Shown here: piece by piece, positions 36,109 to 46,091 of the stretch | How positions within the stretch are numbered: position 1 is the stretch's first letter | How the letters are laid out: each line of letters starts with the position of its first letter | Origin: Arthrobacter sp. CJ23 | GTDB taxonomy: Bacteria > Actinomycetota > Actinomycetes > Actinomycetales > Micrococcaceae | DNA: 64,000 nucleotides | Reading direction: 5' to 3' | NCBI RefSeq assembly: GCF_024741795.1 | Contig: NZ_CP102950.1 | Location: 3,038,001-3,102,000, forward strand | The notes under the pieces: model-generated | Database searches by the model: none | What the model saw: only the letters and a program-made list of their open reading frames with translations | Told to the model about the DNA's origin: nothing | Translations under genes and position numbers: made by a program

Positions 36109-36152
36109 CGCTGAGGCGGCGTCGAGGACCTCCCCTGGACGCCGCCTCAGCG
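36109..36152. terminator. Bidirectional hairpin between DUF2142 and rmlCD
   Basis: A perfect 15-bp stem (36109-36123 with 36138-36152) with a 14-base loop lies between two convergent genes. Confidence 0.85.
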
Positions 36153-36225
36153 ATTGGTGTACACGTTCCCGGCAGGCAGCACGTAGCCTGCCCGGAAGCG
36201 CTCCACGACTACTTTCAGAGCTATG

Positions 36226-37641
36226 TCAGTGCCGGTGCCCCAAGTACTCCTGCAGACGATCCTTGGCACTGGGGGGCTCAAATCCGGTGTTCTTGATCTT
36301 CGAAAGGTCCAGAACGCTGTTGGCCGGGCGGGGTGACACTGTCTTGCCGCGGAAGTACTCTTCCGTACTGACTCCCGTCACTGCGGCGCGGGAATCGGCC
36401 GTCAGTTCATATACATCTCCGGCGATATCCGCCCAGGACTGTGCTTCTCCCCCGTTGCTGAGGTTGTAGACGCCGTATGGGGCCCCGGAGTCCAGCAGGT
36501 GCCGGATGCCTGCCGCGATGTCCTGGGTGAAGCTGAGCCGGCCGATCTGGTCGTCGACCACTGAGGGTTCAACGCCGCGGCCGGCCAGGGACGCCATGGT
36601 GCGCACGAAGTTGTTGCCTTCGCCGATGACCCAGCTGGTCCGCACGATGTAGTGGCGGGGAACGACGCTGACGACGGCGTCACCGGCCGCCTTGGTCTGT
36701 CCGTAGACGCCCAGGGGCGTGGGCGCTTCGGTCTCGTCGTGGCTTTCCGTGGTGCCGTCGAAGACGTAGTCAGAAGAGACGTGCACCAGCGTGAGGTCCT
36801 GTTCGACGGCAGTCCGGGCCAGGCGCGCCACGGCGGTGACGTTGATGGCCCAGGCAGCGGCCCGTCCCTCGGCGGTTTCCGCGGCGTCGACGGCGGTGTA
36901 GGCGGCGGCGTTGATGATCGTGGAGTAGCTCTTCCAGTTCCTCTCCGTGAAGGAGGCTTCACTTGAAAGGTCAAACTCCGCCCGTCCGGCGAACTCCACG
37001 GACGCATCGCCGCCGTACAGTTCCCGCAAGGCCTTGCCCAGCTGCCCGTCCGCACCCACCACGAGGGTCTTCTTCGGAGGCATCGGTACCACCTCGGCCA
37101 GGCGCGGGTGGGCCCTGTCCTTGTCCGAGAGCTCGGCCTCCTCCAGGGAAACCGGCCACCGGATCGCGGCGGTCTCGTCGGCGAGGTTCAGGAAGGTGTA
37201 CTGCCCCTGCGCGTCGGCGGACCAGTGGTCGTTGACCAGGTACGTGTAGGCCGTGTTGTCCTCAAGGGTCTGGAACGCGTTGCCCACTCCCCGGGGGATG
37301 AAGATCGCCTGGCTGGGGTCCAGTTCGGCGGTGAAGACGGCGCCGAAGGACGGGCCTTCGCGCAAGTCCACCCAGGCGCCGAAAATCCTGCCGGTGGCCA
37401 CGGAGATGAACTTGTCCCAGGGCTCGGCGTGGATGCCGCGGGTGGTCCCGGCCGTCTCGTTGAAGGAGATGTTGTTCTGGACGGGGCGGAAGTCCGGCAG
37501 GCCCAGGGCCAGCATTTTCTCGCGCTGCCAGTTTTCCTTGAACCAGCCGCGGTTGTCGCCGTGGACCGGAAGGTCGTAGAGGACGACGCCGGGAATGGGC
37601 GTTTCGTGCGCGGCCAGCTTTTTCGAGAACTCAATCGACAT
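36226..37641 (-). CDS. Fused dTDP-4-dehydrorhamnose 3,5-epimerase / reductase (RmlC-RmlD)
   Basis: A 471-residue fusion of two enzymes of dTDP-L-rhamnose synthesis. Residues 1-185 are the RmlC cupin: VHGDNRGWFKENWQREKM, QNNISFNETAGTTRGIHAEP and FIPRGVGNAFQTLED. Residues 190-471 are the RmlD short-chain dehydrogenase: VVGADGQLGKALRELYG (NAD(P) loop), VHVSSDYVFDGT, and the catalytic Tyr-x3-Lys in YGQTKAAGD. The start lies 3 bp after the rmlB stop. RmlC and RmlD are usually separate; the fused form occurs in a number of actinobacteria. Confidence 0.93.
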   Translation of the reverse strand: MSIEFSKKLAAHETPIPGVVLYDLPVHGDNRGWFKENWQREKMLALGLPDFRPVQNNISFNETAGTTRGIHAEPWDKFISVATGRIFGAWVDLREGPSFGAVFTAELDPSQAIFIPRGVGNAFQTLEDNTAYTYLVNDHWSADAQGQYTFLNLADETAAIRWPVSLEEAELSDKDRAHPRLAEVVPMPPKKTLVVGADGQLGKALRELYGGDASVEFAGRAEFDLSSEASFTERNWKSYSTIINAAAYTAVDAAETAEGRAAAWAINVTAVARLARTAVEQDLTLVHVSSDYVFDGTTESHDETEAPTPLGVYGQTKAAGDAVVSVVPRHYIVRTSWVIGEGNNFVRTMASLAGRGVEPSVVDDQIGRLSFTQDIAAGIRHLLDSGAPYGVYNLSNGGEAQSWADIAGDVYELTADSRAAVTGVSTEEYFRGKTVSPRPANSVLDLSKIKNTGFEPPSAKDRLQEYLGHRH

Positions 37642-37644
37642 GCT

Positions 37645-38652
<1,008 letters not shown>

Positions 38653-38670
38653 TTACCGGCCCCTACAGCG

Positions 38671-39432
38671 TCACTTGCGTCGCGTCGTCGCGCGCCGAAA
38701 CCCTTCGAACAACAGGCGAACCAGCACAACGCGTGCCCGCAAGATCGTGGCGGGTGCCCGCCAACCTTGTGGCGTGGCATTCTCTCCGTGGATTCGCCGC
38801 AGCAACGTGGATTCATCCAGATGGGCAATGGAGCCTGCAGCGTTCCCGCAAATCGCCAACCACAGATCGTGGGATTCCCGAAGGTATGCCGGCACAGGTG
38901 TGAAGACGTCCAGCAGTTCGCGGCGGAAGCCCATTCCGCAGCCGTAGTAGGCCCGGTAACCAACCATGATGCCCAGCAGATTCGCGGCCCGGTGCGAGGA
39001 GTCCTCGCTGCGCAGACGGGGAATCGAAGGCCTGGGGCCGCCGCCCAGCACGTCAAAGTTACTGGCAACAACCTGGAAATACTTTAGTGCGTCCAGCATC
39101 CGCGCGAGACGCCCCGGAATCCAGACATCGTCTTGGTCCGCAAGCAGAATGTACTCTCCACGGCTCGCCAGGACCGCCTGTTCAAAGGACCTTACATACC
39201 CCTGGTTGGCAGTTGCTTCGATCAGTCGGATGCGTGGGTCGGAAAGACTCCGGATCATTCCCGGCGTGCCGTCGCTGGAGGCATCATCGACGATCACCAG
39301 TTCATCGGATGCGTCCAGTTGCTCGAGGATCGAGGCAATCTGTTCTTCAATGTAGGCCGAGCCGTTGTAACTGGCCATGCACACGCTGGCACGGCGTGGT
39401 CCGGCCGGGCCGATTGGCTGTGAAGAGCTCAT
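38671..39432 (-). CDS. GT2 family glycosyltransferase
   Basis: A 253-residue GT-A enzyme: nucleotide-binding start ASVCMASYNGSAYIEEQIASIL, Asp motif DELVIVDDASSDGT, and the metal-binding ILLADQDDVWIPG near residue 105, with YGCGMGFRRELLDVF later. This pattern matches rhamnosyltransferases and related O-antigen enzymes. The ATG at 39432 is preferred to a TTG at 39462. It lies 27 bp upstream of rmlB and may use dTDP-rhamnose; acceptor unknown. Confidence 0.84.
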   Translation of the reverse strand: MSSSQPIGPAGPRRASVCMASYNGSAYIEEQIASILEQLDASDELVIVDDASSDGTPGMIRSLSDPRIRLIEATANQGYVRSFEQAVLASRGEYILLADQDDVWIPGRLARMLDALKYFQVVASNFDVLGGGPRPSIPRLRSEDSSHRAANLLGIMVGYRAYYGCGMGFRRELLDVFTPVPAYLRESHDLWLAICGNAAGSIAHLDESTLLRRIHGENATPQGWRAPATILRARVVLVRLLFEGFRRATTRRK

Positions 39433-39609
39433 GGACTCGCTGTTCCTTGTGGTGGCATTCAAATGGACTCGGCGGAGCCCGGCTTCATCCTATGCGACCC
39501 ACCCGGGAGCAGCGGGGCCGGGGGCCGCGGCCGTGATGTCCGGCCAGCGGCGGCCGGGCATCACGTAAGATCGAGGAACGCCTCCAGATCAGCAAGGACA
39601 GAACCAGGA

Positions 39610-40845
39610 ATGAAAACCGTATTGCTCCGCCTGACCGGATTTACGGCTCTTCCCCTCCTGTCATTGATCACTCCGCTTCTGTTGCTGCCGGTGGCCTCCA
39701 GTCTTGTTGGCGGCTACGGTATTTCGAGCGTGATTTCGGGACAGGCGATCGGAACCTTTGCTGCCACCGTGTTGCTGTGGGGATGGAACGTCGACGGACC
39801 CGTTGCCATTGCCAGGGCAGCCAATGCCCGCGAACGAGGCGAAATCTACCTGAGCAGCGTGCGCACACGGCTGCTGCTGATGATCATCGTGCTGCCCGCA
39901 GCAGCACTCACAGCGACCGTGGTTGCCGTGCCTGAGTTCGCCACGGAGGCCGCAGCCATGTGCTTGGCCGTTGCTTTGGCCGGACTTTCGCCAGCGTGGT
40001 TCTGCATAGGCGCCGGCCAGCCCAAGTTGCTTGCCGTCTTCGATACCCTTCCACGCTTCATTGCAACCCTTTTGGCCGCCCCACTGTTGCTGCTGACGCA
40101 CCAGTTTTGGGTCTACACCATGCTGACGGCCGCCATGATGGTCTTGTCCCTGGTGGTTTTTCACCGCAAATACTCCTCCGGAGGACAGTGGCTGCCCATC
40201 AATCTCCGCGCGACGTTGGATGAACTGGGGTCACAAGCCAAAACCGCCGGCATCAGCCTTGCCGGCAACGCATATGCTTCAACGCCAGCGCCCATCGCCA
40301 CTGCCACGACCGCCCCTGTGGCTTCCGGCAGCCTCGCGTCTGCGGATACGCTCTACCGTTTCGGATTGTTCACCGTCGTCGCGCTTGGCAACACCTTCCA
40401 AGGCTGGACCATCGAACATGGCGCCACAAACCAACGCGTCCGCCACATCACGGCAATACTGGCCCACGCTGGCCTCGGCGTGCTGGGAGCCGCCATTCTC
40501 ACCGTTGCCGGCCCCTTCGTGAGTGGCGTCCTCTTTGCTGGCAAGGCCCAAGCCAGCACGGAGCTGTGCGCCTACTATGGACTCTCGTTTGCATTCCTCA
40601 GTGCAAGCACACCGTTCATACGCAACATCCTGATCCCGGCCGGGCTGCAATCCCTTGTTCTTCGTTGGACGCTGGTCTCTGCAGTGCTCGGCGTTGCAGC
40701 GATGGTTGCCGCCGGCATGGCGGGAAGCGCCACCGGAATTGCCCTGGGCATGGCCCTGAGTGAAGCCGTGCTGTTTGTTGCACTGCTCATTCCCGGCCTC
40801 AAGCACCTCAAACAAGAAAGAATCCTGGACCATGCCGCCGACTGA
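39610..40845 (+). CDS. Polysaccharide flippase, Wzx/MOP-like
   Basis: A 411-residue protein with about twelve hydrophobic segments, as in MOP-superfamily exporters of lipid-linked oligosaccharides. The N-terminal FTALPLLSLITPLLLLPVASSLVG and the later VAALGNTFQGWTIE-type stretch support the assignment. The ATG at 39610 was chosen because the longer frame upstream is out of character. It begins the rightward glycosyltransferase operon and overlaps the next gene by 14 bp. Confidence 0.78.
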   Translation: MKTVLLRLTGFTALPLLSLITPLLLLPVASSLVGGYGISSVISGQAIGTFAATVLLWGWNVDGPVAIARAANARERGEIYLSSVRTRLLLMIIVLPAAALTATVVAVPEFATEAAAMCLAVALAGLSPAWFCIGAGQPKLLAVFDTLPRFIATLLAAPLLLLTHQFWVYTMLTAAMMVLSLVVFHRKYSSGGQWLPINLRATLDELGSQAKTAGISLAGNAYASTPAPIATATTAPVASGSLASADTLYRFGLFTVVALGNTFQGWTIEHGATNQRVRHITAILAHAGLGVLGAAILTVAGPFVSGVLFAGKAQASTELCAYYGLSFAFLSASTPFIRNILIPAGLQSLVLRWTLVSAVLGVAAMVAAGMAGSATGIALGMALSEAVLFVALLIPGLKHLKQERILDHAAD

Positions 40846-41758
40846 ACAGGCCATCTCAGTAACGGCCATTGTTGCCGCGTACAACCCCCCGGAGTCCCTG
40901 GTGGAAACCGTGGCTCTGCTACGGCAGCAGGTCCAGCAGGTTGTCGTGGTCGACGACGGATCCCGTCCGGACGCCATGTCGGTTCTTGACCGGCTGTCGG
41001 CAGAAGGCGCCACGATCGTCCGGCAAGGCAGCAACTCGGGCATAGCAGCAGCGCTCAATGCGGGCCTGCGCGCTGCCAACGATCTCGGGGCCCCGGGTTT
41101 CTATCTCACCTTGGATCAGGACTCCCGGATCGGCAACCATTACGTTGACCGGGCGCTGGCCACACTTGATGCCGCCACAAGAAGCGGCTTCGATACAGGG
41201 TTCATCTGTGCGGCGTCCTACAGCGGACACCCTGTTCCCGTCCTGGCCGTGAAGGGCGACTACATCGAGGCATTCGATCCGATGCAGTCGGGCTTCCTCA
41301 TCCCCAGGTCAACTATCGAGCGCGTCGGACCGTTCGACGAGAACCTCTTCATCGACGGCGTGGATTCGGAATTCACAATGCGGATCCGCGCCGCCGGGAT
41401 GTCTGTCCTGGTGGGCCAAGACTGTGATATCGAACACGACCTTGGACAACGCCGCCCCGGGACACTCTTCGGCATTCCGGTCAAAGCACTCGGCCGCGAG
41501 ATTTCGTACAACTACCACTCCCCCAGCAGGGTCTACTACATCTGCCGCAACGGCACGGTCCTCAGCCGCCGGTACTGGCGACGCTACCCGCGGTGGGTCG
41601 CTTTGAGGCTGCTGGAAGAGTCGAAGGCGCATCTGCTCCGCTTCGCATTCAGTCCTGGCCGCGGCAAGCTCCTTCACGCCGCCGCCGCCGGATTTGCCGA
41701 CGGTTTCCGTGGCAGGACCGGGAGGATTCCGGAAAAGCTTGAGCATTCGATCCGCTGA
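40832..41758 (+). CDS. GT2 family glycosyltransferase, rhamnosyltransferase-like
   Basis: A 308-residue enzyme. Motifs: VTAIVAAYNPPESLVETV, QVVVVDDGSRPD, NSGIAAALNAGLRAA, LTLDQDSRIG (metal-binding Asp), and FLIPRSTIERVGPFDENLFIDGVDSEF. The DQDS plus FIDGVDSEF combination is typical of RfbF/WbbL-type rhamnosyltransferases. Its start overlaps the flippase stop. A paralog with the same motifs is at 45049. Confidence 0.87.
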   Translation: MPPTEQAISVTAIVAAYNPPESLVETVALLRQQVQQVVVVDDGSRPDAMSVLDRLSAEGATIVRQGSNSGIAAALNAGLRAANDLGAPGFYLTLDQDSRIGNHYVDRALATLDAATRSGFDTGFICAASYSGHPVPVLAVKGDYIEAFDPMQSGFLIPRSTIERVGPFDENLFIDGVDSEFTMRIRAAGMSVLVGQDCDIEHDLGQRRPGTLFGIPVKALGREISYNYHSPSRVYYICRNGTVLSRRYWRRYPRWVALRLLEESKAHLLRFAFSPGRGKLLHAAAAGFADGFRGRTGRIPEKLEHSIR

Positions 41759-41799
41759 AAGGCCAACCTAGCCATCCCGCCCCGCCCTGCCTCCGGCTT

Positions 41800-41834
41800 T
41801 AGGAGGCTCCCGAAGTTGATATAGTTTGGACACC
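41800..41834 (+). promoter_or_regulatory. Possible promoter giving a leaderless transcript
   Basis: TATAGT (41819-41824) lies about ten bases before the ATG at 41835 and no ribosome binding site separates them. A start of transcription at or next to the ATG would be expected. A TTTAGG about 16 bases further upstream could be the -35 element. Confidence 0.4.
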
Positions 41835-42584
41835 ATGGAACCCACTGTCCCCCCACGAGTTCTCGTCATCATGCCCGCGTGGAACGAAGCCGAGGCAATC
41901 GGCGAAACCGTTCGAGAGGTACTGGAGACAAGCGACCGTTACGATGTCGTGGTCGTAAATGACGGTTCCACAGACAACACGGCGCAGATAGCGGCAGCTG
42001 CGGGCGCAACAGTCCTGCACCTGCCCTTCAATCTCGGCGTGGGCGGCGCGATGCGGGCAGGATTCAAATATGCCCGCCGTTTGGGTTACCAGAGGGTCAT
42101 CCAGGTTGATGCAGACGGGCAGCACGACCCCCGGAACATTGACGATGTCCTGGCCGGCTTGGACCATGCAGACATCTCCATCGGTGCGCGTTTCGCGGAC
42201 CGTGGAAACTACACGGTCTCAGGACCACGCAGATGGGCAATGGTGTTCCTTGCACGTGTGATTTCCTCCTTGGCAAGGACCAGGTTGACCGATGTCACCA
42301 GCGGTTTCCGGGCCGGCAACGAGCGCGCAATAGACCAATACCTGGATCACTACCCCGCCGAATACTTGGGCGACACCATTGACTCTCTCGTGGTTGCCGT
42401 CCGTTCCGGCTGCAAGGTCACCCAGGTCCCCGTTGAGATGCGTGCCCGAAGGGGCGGGAAGCCCAGCCACAACCCCGTCAAGGCTGCGATTTACCTCGGC
42501 CGGTCAGTCTTCGCCCTCTTCTTTGCCCTGACGCGCAAGCGATCCCACATTGCGTCCACCGCACACGACCTGACAGGAGCATAG
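41835..42584 (+). CDS. GT2 polyprenyl-phosphate glycosyltransferase, DPM1-like
   Basis: A 249-residue transferase of the dolichyl-phosphate mannose synthase type: VLVIMPAWNEAEAIGETV, DVVVVNDGSTDNT, FNLGVGGAMRAGFKYA, VIQVDADGQHDP, and TDVTSGFRAGNERAI followed by VPVEMRARRGGKPSHNPVKA. It lacks a C-terminal membrane domain. It should make a polyprenyl-phosphate sugar on the cytoplasmic face. The next gene, DUF2304, starts 2 bp later, a pairing common in such loci. Confidence 0.87.
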   Translation: MEPTVPPRVLVIMPAWNEAEAIGETVREVLETSDRYDVVVVNDGSTDNTAQIAAAAGATVLHLPFNLGVGGAMRAGFKYARRLGYQRVIQVDADGQHDPRNIDDVLAGLDHADISIGARFADRGNYTVSGPRRWAMVFLARVISSLARTRLTDVTSGFRAGNERAIDQYLDHYPAEYLGDTIDSLVVAVRSGCKVTQVPVEMRARRGGKPSHNPVKAAIYLGRSVFALFFALTRKRSHIASTAHDLTGA

Positions 42585-42586
42585 CC

Positions 42587-43021
42587 ATGGGCAACATTGC
42601 TGCCTTCCTACTGGCCCTCGTCATCGTGGCGATGGTCATCGAAATGCTCCGCCGCAAGAAACTGCGTGAAAAGTACGCCGCGTTGTGGCTGGTGGTCGGC
42701 ATCGCCACCTTGGTTCTTGCAGCTTTCCCGCGTCTGCTGAACATCGTGGCTGAATTCGTCGGCGTGCAGCTACCCTCCAACCTGCTCTTCATAATGAGCA
42801 TTCTCATGCTGATGGGCGTCTGCCTGCATTTGTCCTGGGAGATCTCCGTCGTGGAGGACGAAACCCGGACTCTCGCCGAAGAAGTGGCCATCCTGCGCTC
42901 ACAGATCGAGGCCCTGCCTGCGTCAACGTTGCCGCCACGCGGCAACACCATCGGAACGGATTTCCGCACCCGCCCCATCATCGGCGCTGCCGACGCCTCA
43001 AACGAAGGTCCCGACAACTAA
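42587..43021 (+). CDS. DUF2304 small membrane protein
   Basis: A 144-residue protein with three hydrophobic segments (residues 3-20, 32-50, 62-83) and a soluble acidic tail. The RRKKLREKYAALWLVVGI stretch is the DUF2304 signature. The family nearly always follows a DPM1-like glycosyltransferase gene and probably anchors or assists it at the membrane; that role is inferred from context. It begins 2 bp after the transferase and ends directly before the next gene. Confidence 0.85.
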   Translation: MGNIAAFLLALVIVAMVIEMLRRKKLREKYAALWLVVGIATLVLAAFPRLLNIVAEFVGVQLPSNLLFIMSILMLMGVCLHLSWEISVVEDETRTLAEEVAILRSQIEALPASTLPPRGNTIGTDFRTRPIIGAADASNEGPDN

Positions 43022-43909
43022 ATGCCACTCGATATCTTCATCCCTTACTGGGGCGACCCCGGCTACATGCGGGAAACGGTCAACAGCGTCTTGTCCCAGG
43101 ACAGCCCGGATTGGCTGCTGACTGTTGTCGACGACGCTTATCCCACTTTGGAAATCAAGGACTTCGTGGAGGGCATCGCGGATCCCCGGATCAAGTACAT
43201 CCGCAAGGATCAGAATGCCGGGATCACCGAGAACTACCGAACCTGTGTTGCCATGGCAACACAGGAAGTCATGGTGATTCTCGGCTGTGATGATGTTCTT
43301 CTTCCCAACTACGTGGACGTGATCCTCGAGGCACACAAGCGCTTTCCCAATGCCGCAGTCATCCAGCCCGGCGTCGAAGTCATCGATGAGGATGGACAGC
43401 GGGTCAAGACGCTCGTCGACGCCGTGAAGCAACGTCTGATAAAGCCCCGGGGCAGCTCCAGCAGGATCGTGGCAGGCGAGACCATCGCCCGCAACCTGAT
43501 GCACGGCGACTGGCTGTATTGGCCATCGCTGGCGTTCAGGACGGACAAGATCCGCGACGTGGAATTCCGGGAAGGATTCCCCATCATCCAGGATCTTGCC
43601 CTGATCATGGACATGATCTTCAAAGGTGATCAACTCCTGATCGAACCGACCGTGTGTTTCCAGTACCGGAGACATTCAAACAGCGCCTCGTCCACCAAGC
43701 TGGTAGATGGCTCGAGGTTTGCCGGGGAGCGAGAGTACTTTGCAGTCGCAGCAAGCCAGGCAGAAGACCTTGGCTGGCTTAAAGCATCCCGTTCGGCGAA
43801 ATTGAGGCTCACGTCCCGCGCCCACGCACTCTACCTGCTGCCCAGTGCCGCAGTGAACCGTAATCCGCAGGCAGTCAAAGCACTCGCCCGCCACGTCTTC
43901 GGCAAATAA
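43022..43909 (+). CDS. GT2 family glycosyltransferase
   Basis: A 295-residue enzyme: DIFIPYWGDPGYMRETVNSVL, WLLTVVDDAYP, and the metal-binding VMVILGCDDVLLPNYVDVI near residue 85, with ENYRTCVAMA in between. The substrate is unknown. It starts directly after the DUF2304 stop and is 25 bp ahead of the epimerase gene, so it lies in the same operon. Confidence 0.84.
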   Translation: MPLDIFIPYWGDPGYMRETVNSVLSQDSPDWLLTVVDDAYPTLEIKDFVEGIADPRIKYIRKDQNAGITENYRTCVAMATQEVMVILGCDDVLLPNYVDVILEAHKRFPNAAVIQPGVEVIDEDGQRVKTLVDAVKQRLIKPRGSSSRIVAGETIARNLMHGDWLYWPSLAFRTDKIRDVEFREGFPIIQDLALIMDMIFKGDQLLIEPTVCFQYRRHSNSASSTKLVDGSRFAGEREYFAVAASQAEDLGWLKASRSAKLRLTSRAHALYLLPSAAVNRNPQAVKALARHVFGK

Positions 43910-43934
43910 GCCGAAAGGAACGAAAGGTCCATCA

Positions 43935-45029
43935 GTGACTGCTCCCTCAAACGTCTCACGGCCCGGCGGTACTGTACTCGTCACCGGCGGTGCCGGCTTC
44001 ATCGGCTGCGCCATTTCTGCTTCCCTAGTTGAGGCCTTCGACCGCGTCGTTGTCGTCGACAACCTGCACCCGCAGATCCACGCAAGCGGTAGCCGGCCCA
44101 CGGAACTCAATGCCGGAGCCGAACTCATCATCGGCGACGTAGCCGAGGCTGCAACGTGGGACGCGGTCCTTGCTGAAGTGACCCCCGACGTCGTCATCCA
44201 TTTGGCCGCCGAAACCGGCACCGGCCAGTCGCTCCAGGAGTCCACGCGCCACACGCATGTCAACGTGGTGGGAACCTCGCAGATGCTTGACGGGCTGAAC
44301 CGCCACGGACGCCTGCCGCGCCGTATTGTGCTCTCTTCAAGCCGCGCCGTGTACGGCGAAGGAGCCTGGCAGAAAGCGGACGGAACCCGCTTCTACCCGG
44401 GCCAGCGGACGAGCGAGACCCTGGACCGATCGCAGTGGGACTTCCCAAAGGCTACGCCCGTGGCGATGAAGGCCTCGGAAACGTTCCCGGCGCCCGTCAG
44501 CGTCTACGGCGCGACCAAGCTCGCTCAGGAACACGTTCTCCAGACCTGGGCCAAGTCCTTCGGAGTGGAAACCGTTGTCCTTCGGCTGCAGAACGTTTAT
44601 GGCCCGGGCCAGTCGCTCATCAACCCGTACACCGGGATCATGAGTCTGTTCTGCCGCATCGCCATGGGTGGGAAATCCATTCCCCTGTACGAGGACGGTG
44701 ACGTCCGCCGTGATTTCATCCTGATCGACGACGTCGCTTCCGCGATCGTTGCCGGTGCTGTGTCGCCAACCGTCCAAGGCGAGCCCATGGACATCGGGTC
44801 CGGGGAATTCCAGACCATTGGAACCGCGGCCAAGCTCATCGCAGCGCACTACAACGCGCCGGAACCGCACGTTACGGGACAGTACCGCCAAGGCGATGTC
44901 CGCCACGCCTGGGCCGATGTCTCCGCTGCTGAAGAGGTGTTGGGTTGGACGCCTCAGTACAACCTGGCCCAAGGCATCGAGCGTCTCGCCAACTGGATTG
45001 ACGCCCAGCCCGACGTTCAGCCCGCCTGA
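43935..45029 (+). CDS. NAD-dependent nucleotide-sugar epimerase/dehydratase
   Basis: A 364-residue extended SDR, GTG start. NAD loop [18 protein letters not shown] near residue 14, VIHLAAETGTGQSL, IVLSSSRAVYGEGAW, and the catalytic Tyr-x3-Lys in SVYGATKLAQEHVL. A C-terminal substrate domain includes RLQNVYGPGQSLINPYTG and DVRRDFILIDDVASAIV. It resembles UDP-glucose/galactose 4-epimerase-like proteins; a supply of UDP-galactose for the Glf/GlfT2 system is possible but unproven. Confidence 0.84.
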   Translation: MTAPSNVSRPGGTVLVTGGAGFIGCAISASLVEAFDRVVVVDNLHPQIHASGSRPTELNAGAELIIGDVAEAATWDAVLAEVTPDVVIHLAAETGTGQSLQESTRHTHVNVVGTSQMLDGLNRHGRLPRRIVLSSSRAVYGEGAWQKADGTRFYPGQRTSETLDRSQWDFPKATPVAMKASETFPAPVSVYGATKLAQEHVLQTWAKSFGVETVVLRLQNVYGPGQSLINPYTGIMSLFCRIAMGGKSIPLYEDGDVRRDFILIDDVASAIVAGAVSPTVQGEPMDIGSGEFQTIGTAAKLIAAHYNAPEPHVTGQYRQGDVRHAWADVSAAEEVLGWTPQYNLAQGIERLANWIDAQPDVQPA

Positions 45030-45048
45030 CCCGGACGGAGAAAGGACG

Positions 45049-45939
45049 TTGCCCGCGACTGTCGCTATCGTTTCCCTGTTTGACCCGTCTAACGGCGTGC
45101 TGGCAAACGCCGCGGCGCTTCTTAAACAAGTGGACGCCGTGGTCGTCGTGGACGACGGAAGCCCCCAGGATCCCACACGGATCCTTGACGAACTGGCCGG
45201 CTTGGGCTGCCATGTGGAGCGACTTGCTGAAAACTCCGGTATTGCTGCCGCGCTGAATGCTGGCATTTCCACGGTGCTGTCGTGGGCCACGAAGCCCGAC
45301 TACATCCTCACCATGGATCAGGACTCACTGCTCGACGACGGTTACGTCGCCGCTCTGCAGACAGCTGCTGCGGCGGCTCTGGCTGCCGAAGTTCCGGTGG
45401 GAATGGTGGCCCCCGGCTCTGTCAGGGGGCTCCCAGTCCGACGCGGCCCGGTCATGAACGGCGTTCAGCTCGGCGGCGAACCTATCCAGTCAGGGCTCCT
45501 CATTCCGATCCCTGTGCTGGAGCAGCTGGGCCTGTTTCAGTCCAGCCTCTTCATCGACGGAGTGGACAGCGAGTTCTATCTGCGGTGCACCGCTGACGGA
45601 CTACGTGCCGTCATCGCTCCGGACGCCGCCTTGGACCATGCTCTGGGAACGCCAGCCACGGCCCGACTCTTCGGCCGGGACCTTTCCTTCGGCGGCAAAC
45701 CACTCAAAGTACGCACGGCCGCTGACTGGCGCTACTACTACCTCTTCCGGAACCGGATCCTGCTGGCGCGCCAGTACGGCCGCCGGTTCACGCTGTGGAC
45801 CTTGAAAGGCTTCTTGGCGGACTACCGTCATCTGGCCATCGTCACATTGCTTGCCCCGCGCCGGCAGGTCCGGCTGGCCAACGCCCTCAACGGGATCCGA
45901 GATGGAATGCGCGGCCTGTCCGGCCGGCGCCCCAGCTAG
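45049..45939 (+). CDS. GT2 family glycosyltransferase, rhamnosyltransferase-like
   Basis: A 296-residue protein with a TTG start at 45049, chosen because GGAGAAAGG lies just upstream; the longer frame overlaps the epimerase gene fully and is not credible. Motifs: VAIVSLFDPSNGVLANAAAL, AVVVVDDGSPQD, NSGIAAALNAGI, LTMDQDSLLDDGYV and SSLFIDGVDSEFYLRC. It is a paralog of the enzyme at 40832 and likewise fits a rhamnosyltransferase. Confidence 0.85.
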   Translation: MPATVAIVSLFDPSNGVLANAAALLKQVDAVVVVDDGSPQDPTRILDELAGLGCHVERLAENSGIAAALNAGISTVLSWATKPDYILTMDQDSLLDDGYVAALQTAAAAALAAEVPVGMVAPGSVRGLPVRRGPVMNGVQLGGEPIQSGLLIPIPVLEQLGLFQSSLFIDGVDSEFYLRCTADGLRAVIAPDAALDHALGTPATARLFGRDLSFGGKPLKVRTAADWRYYYLFRNRILLARQYGRRFTLWTLKGFLADYRHLAIVTLLAPRRQVRLANALNGIRDGMRGLSGRRPS

Positions 45940-46091
45940 GCTGCGCCAAGCAACACCTCTCCGGGTCCCGCCCGGTTTCCGCTCGGCCCACATGCAAGGG
46001 GAACCACGTGGGCCGATTGAGCCAGACCACCGCAATGCATCATCCATATCGCTACCAGGGCTTCACTTTTACCAATTGGGGAAAACCGCAC

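Noticed and set aside
36109..36152. Long inverted repeat considered as an insertion-sequence end
   Set aside because: It is a single hairpin with a 14-base loop between convergent genes, so a terminator is simpler.
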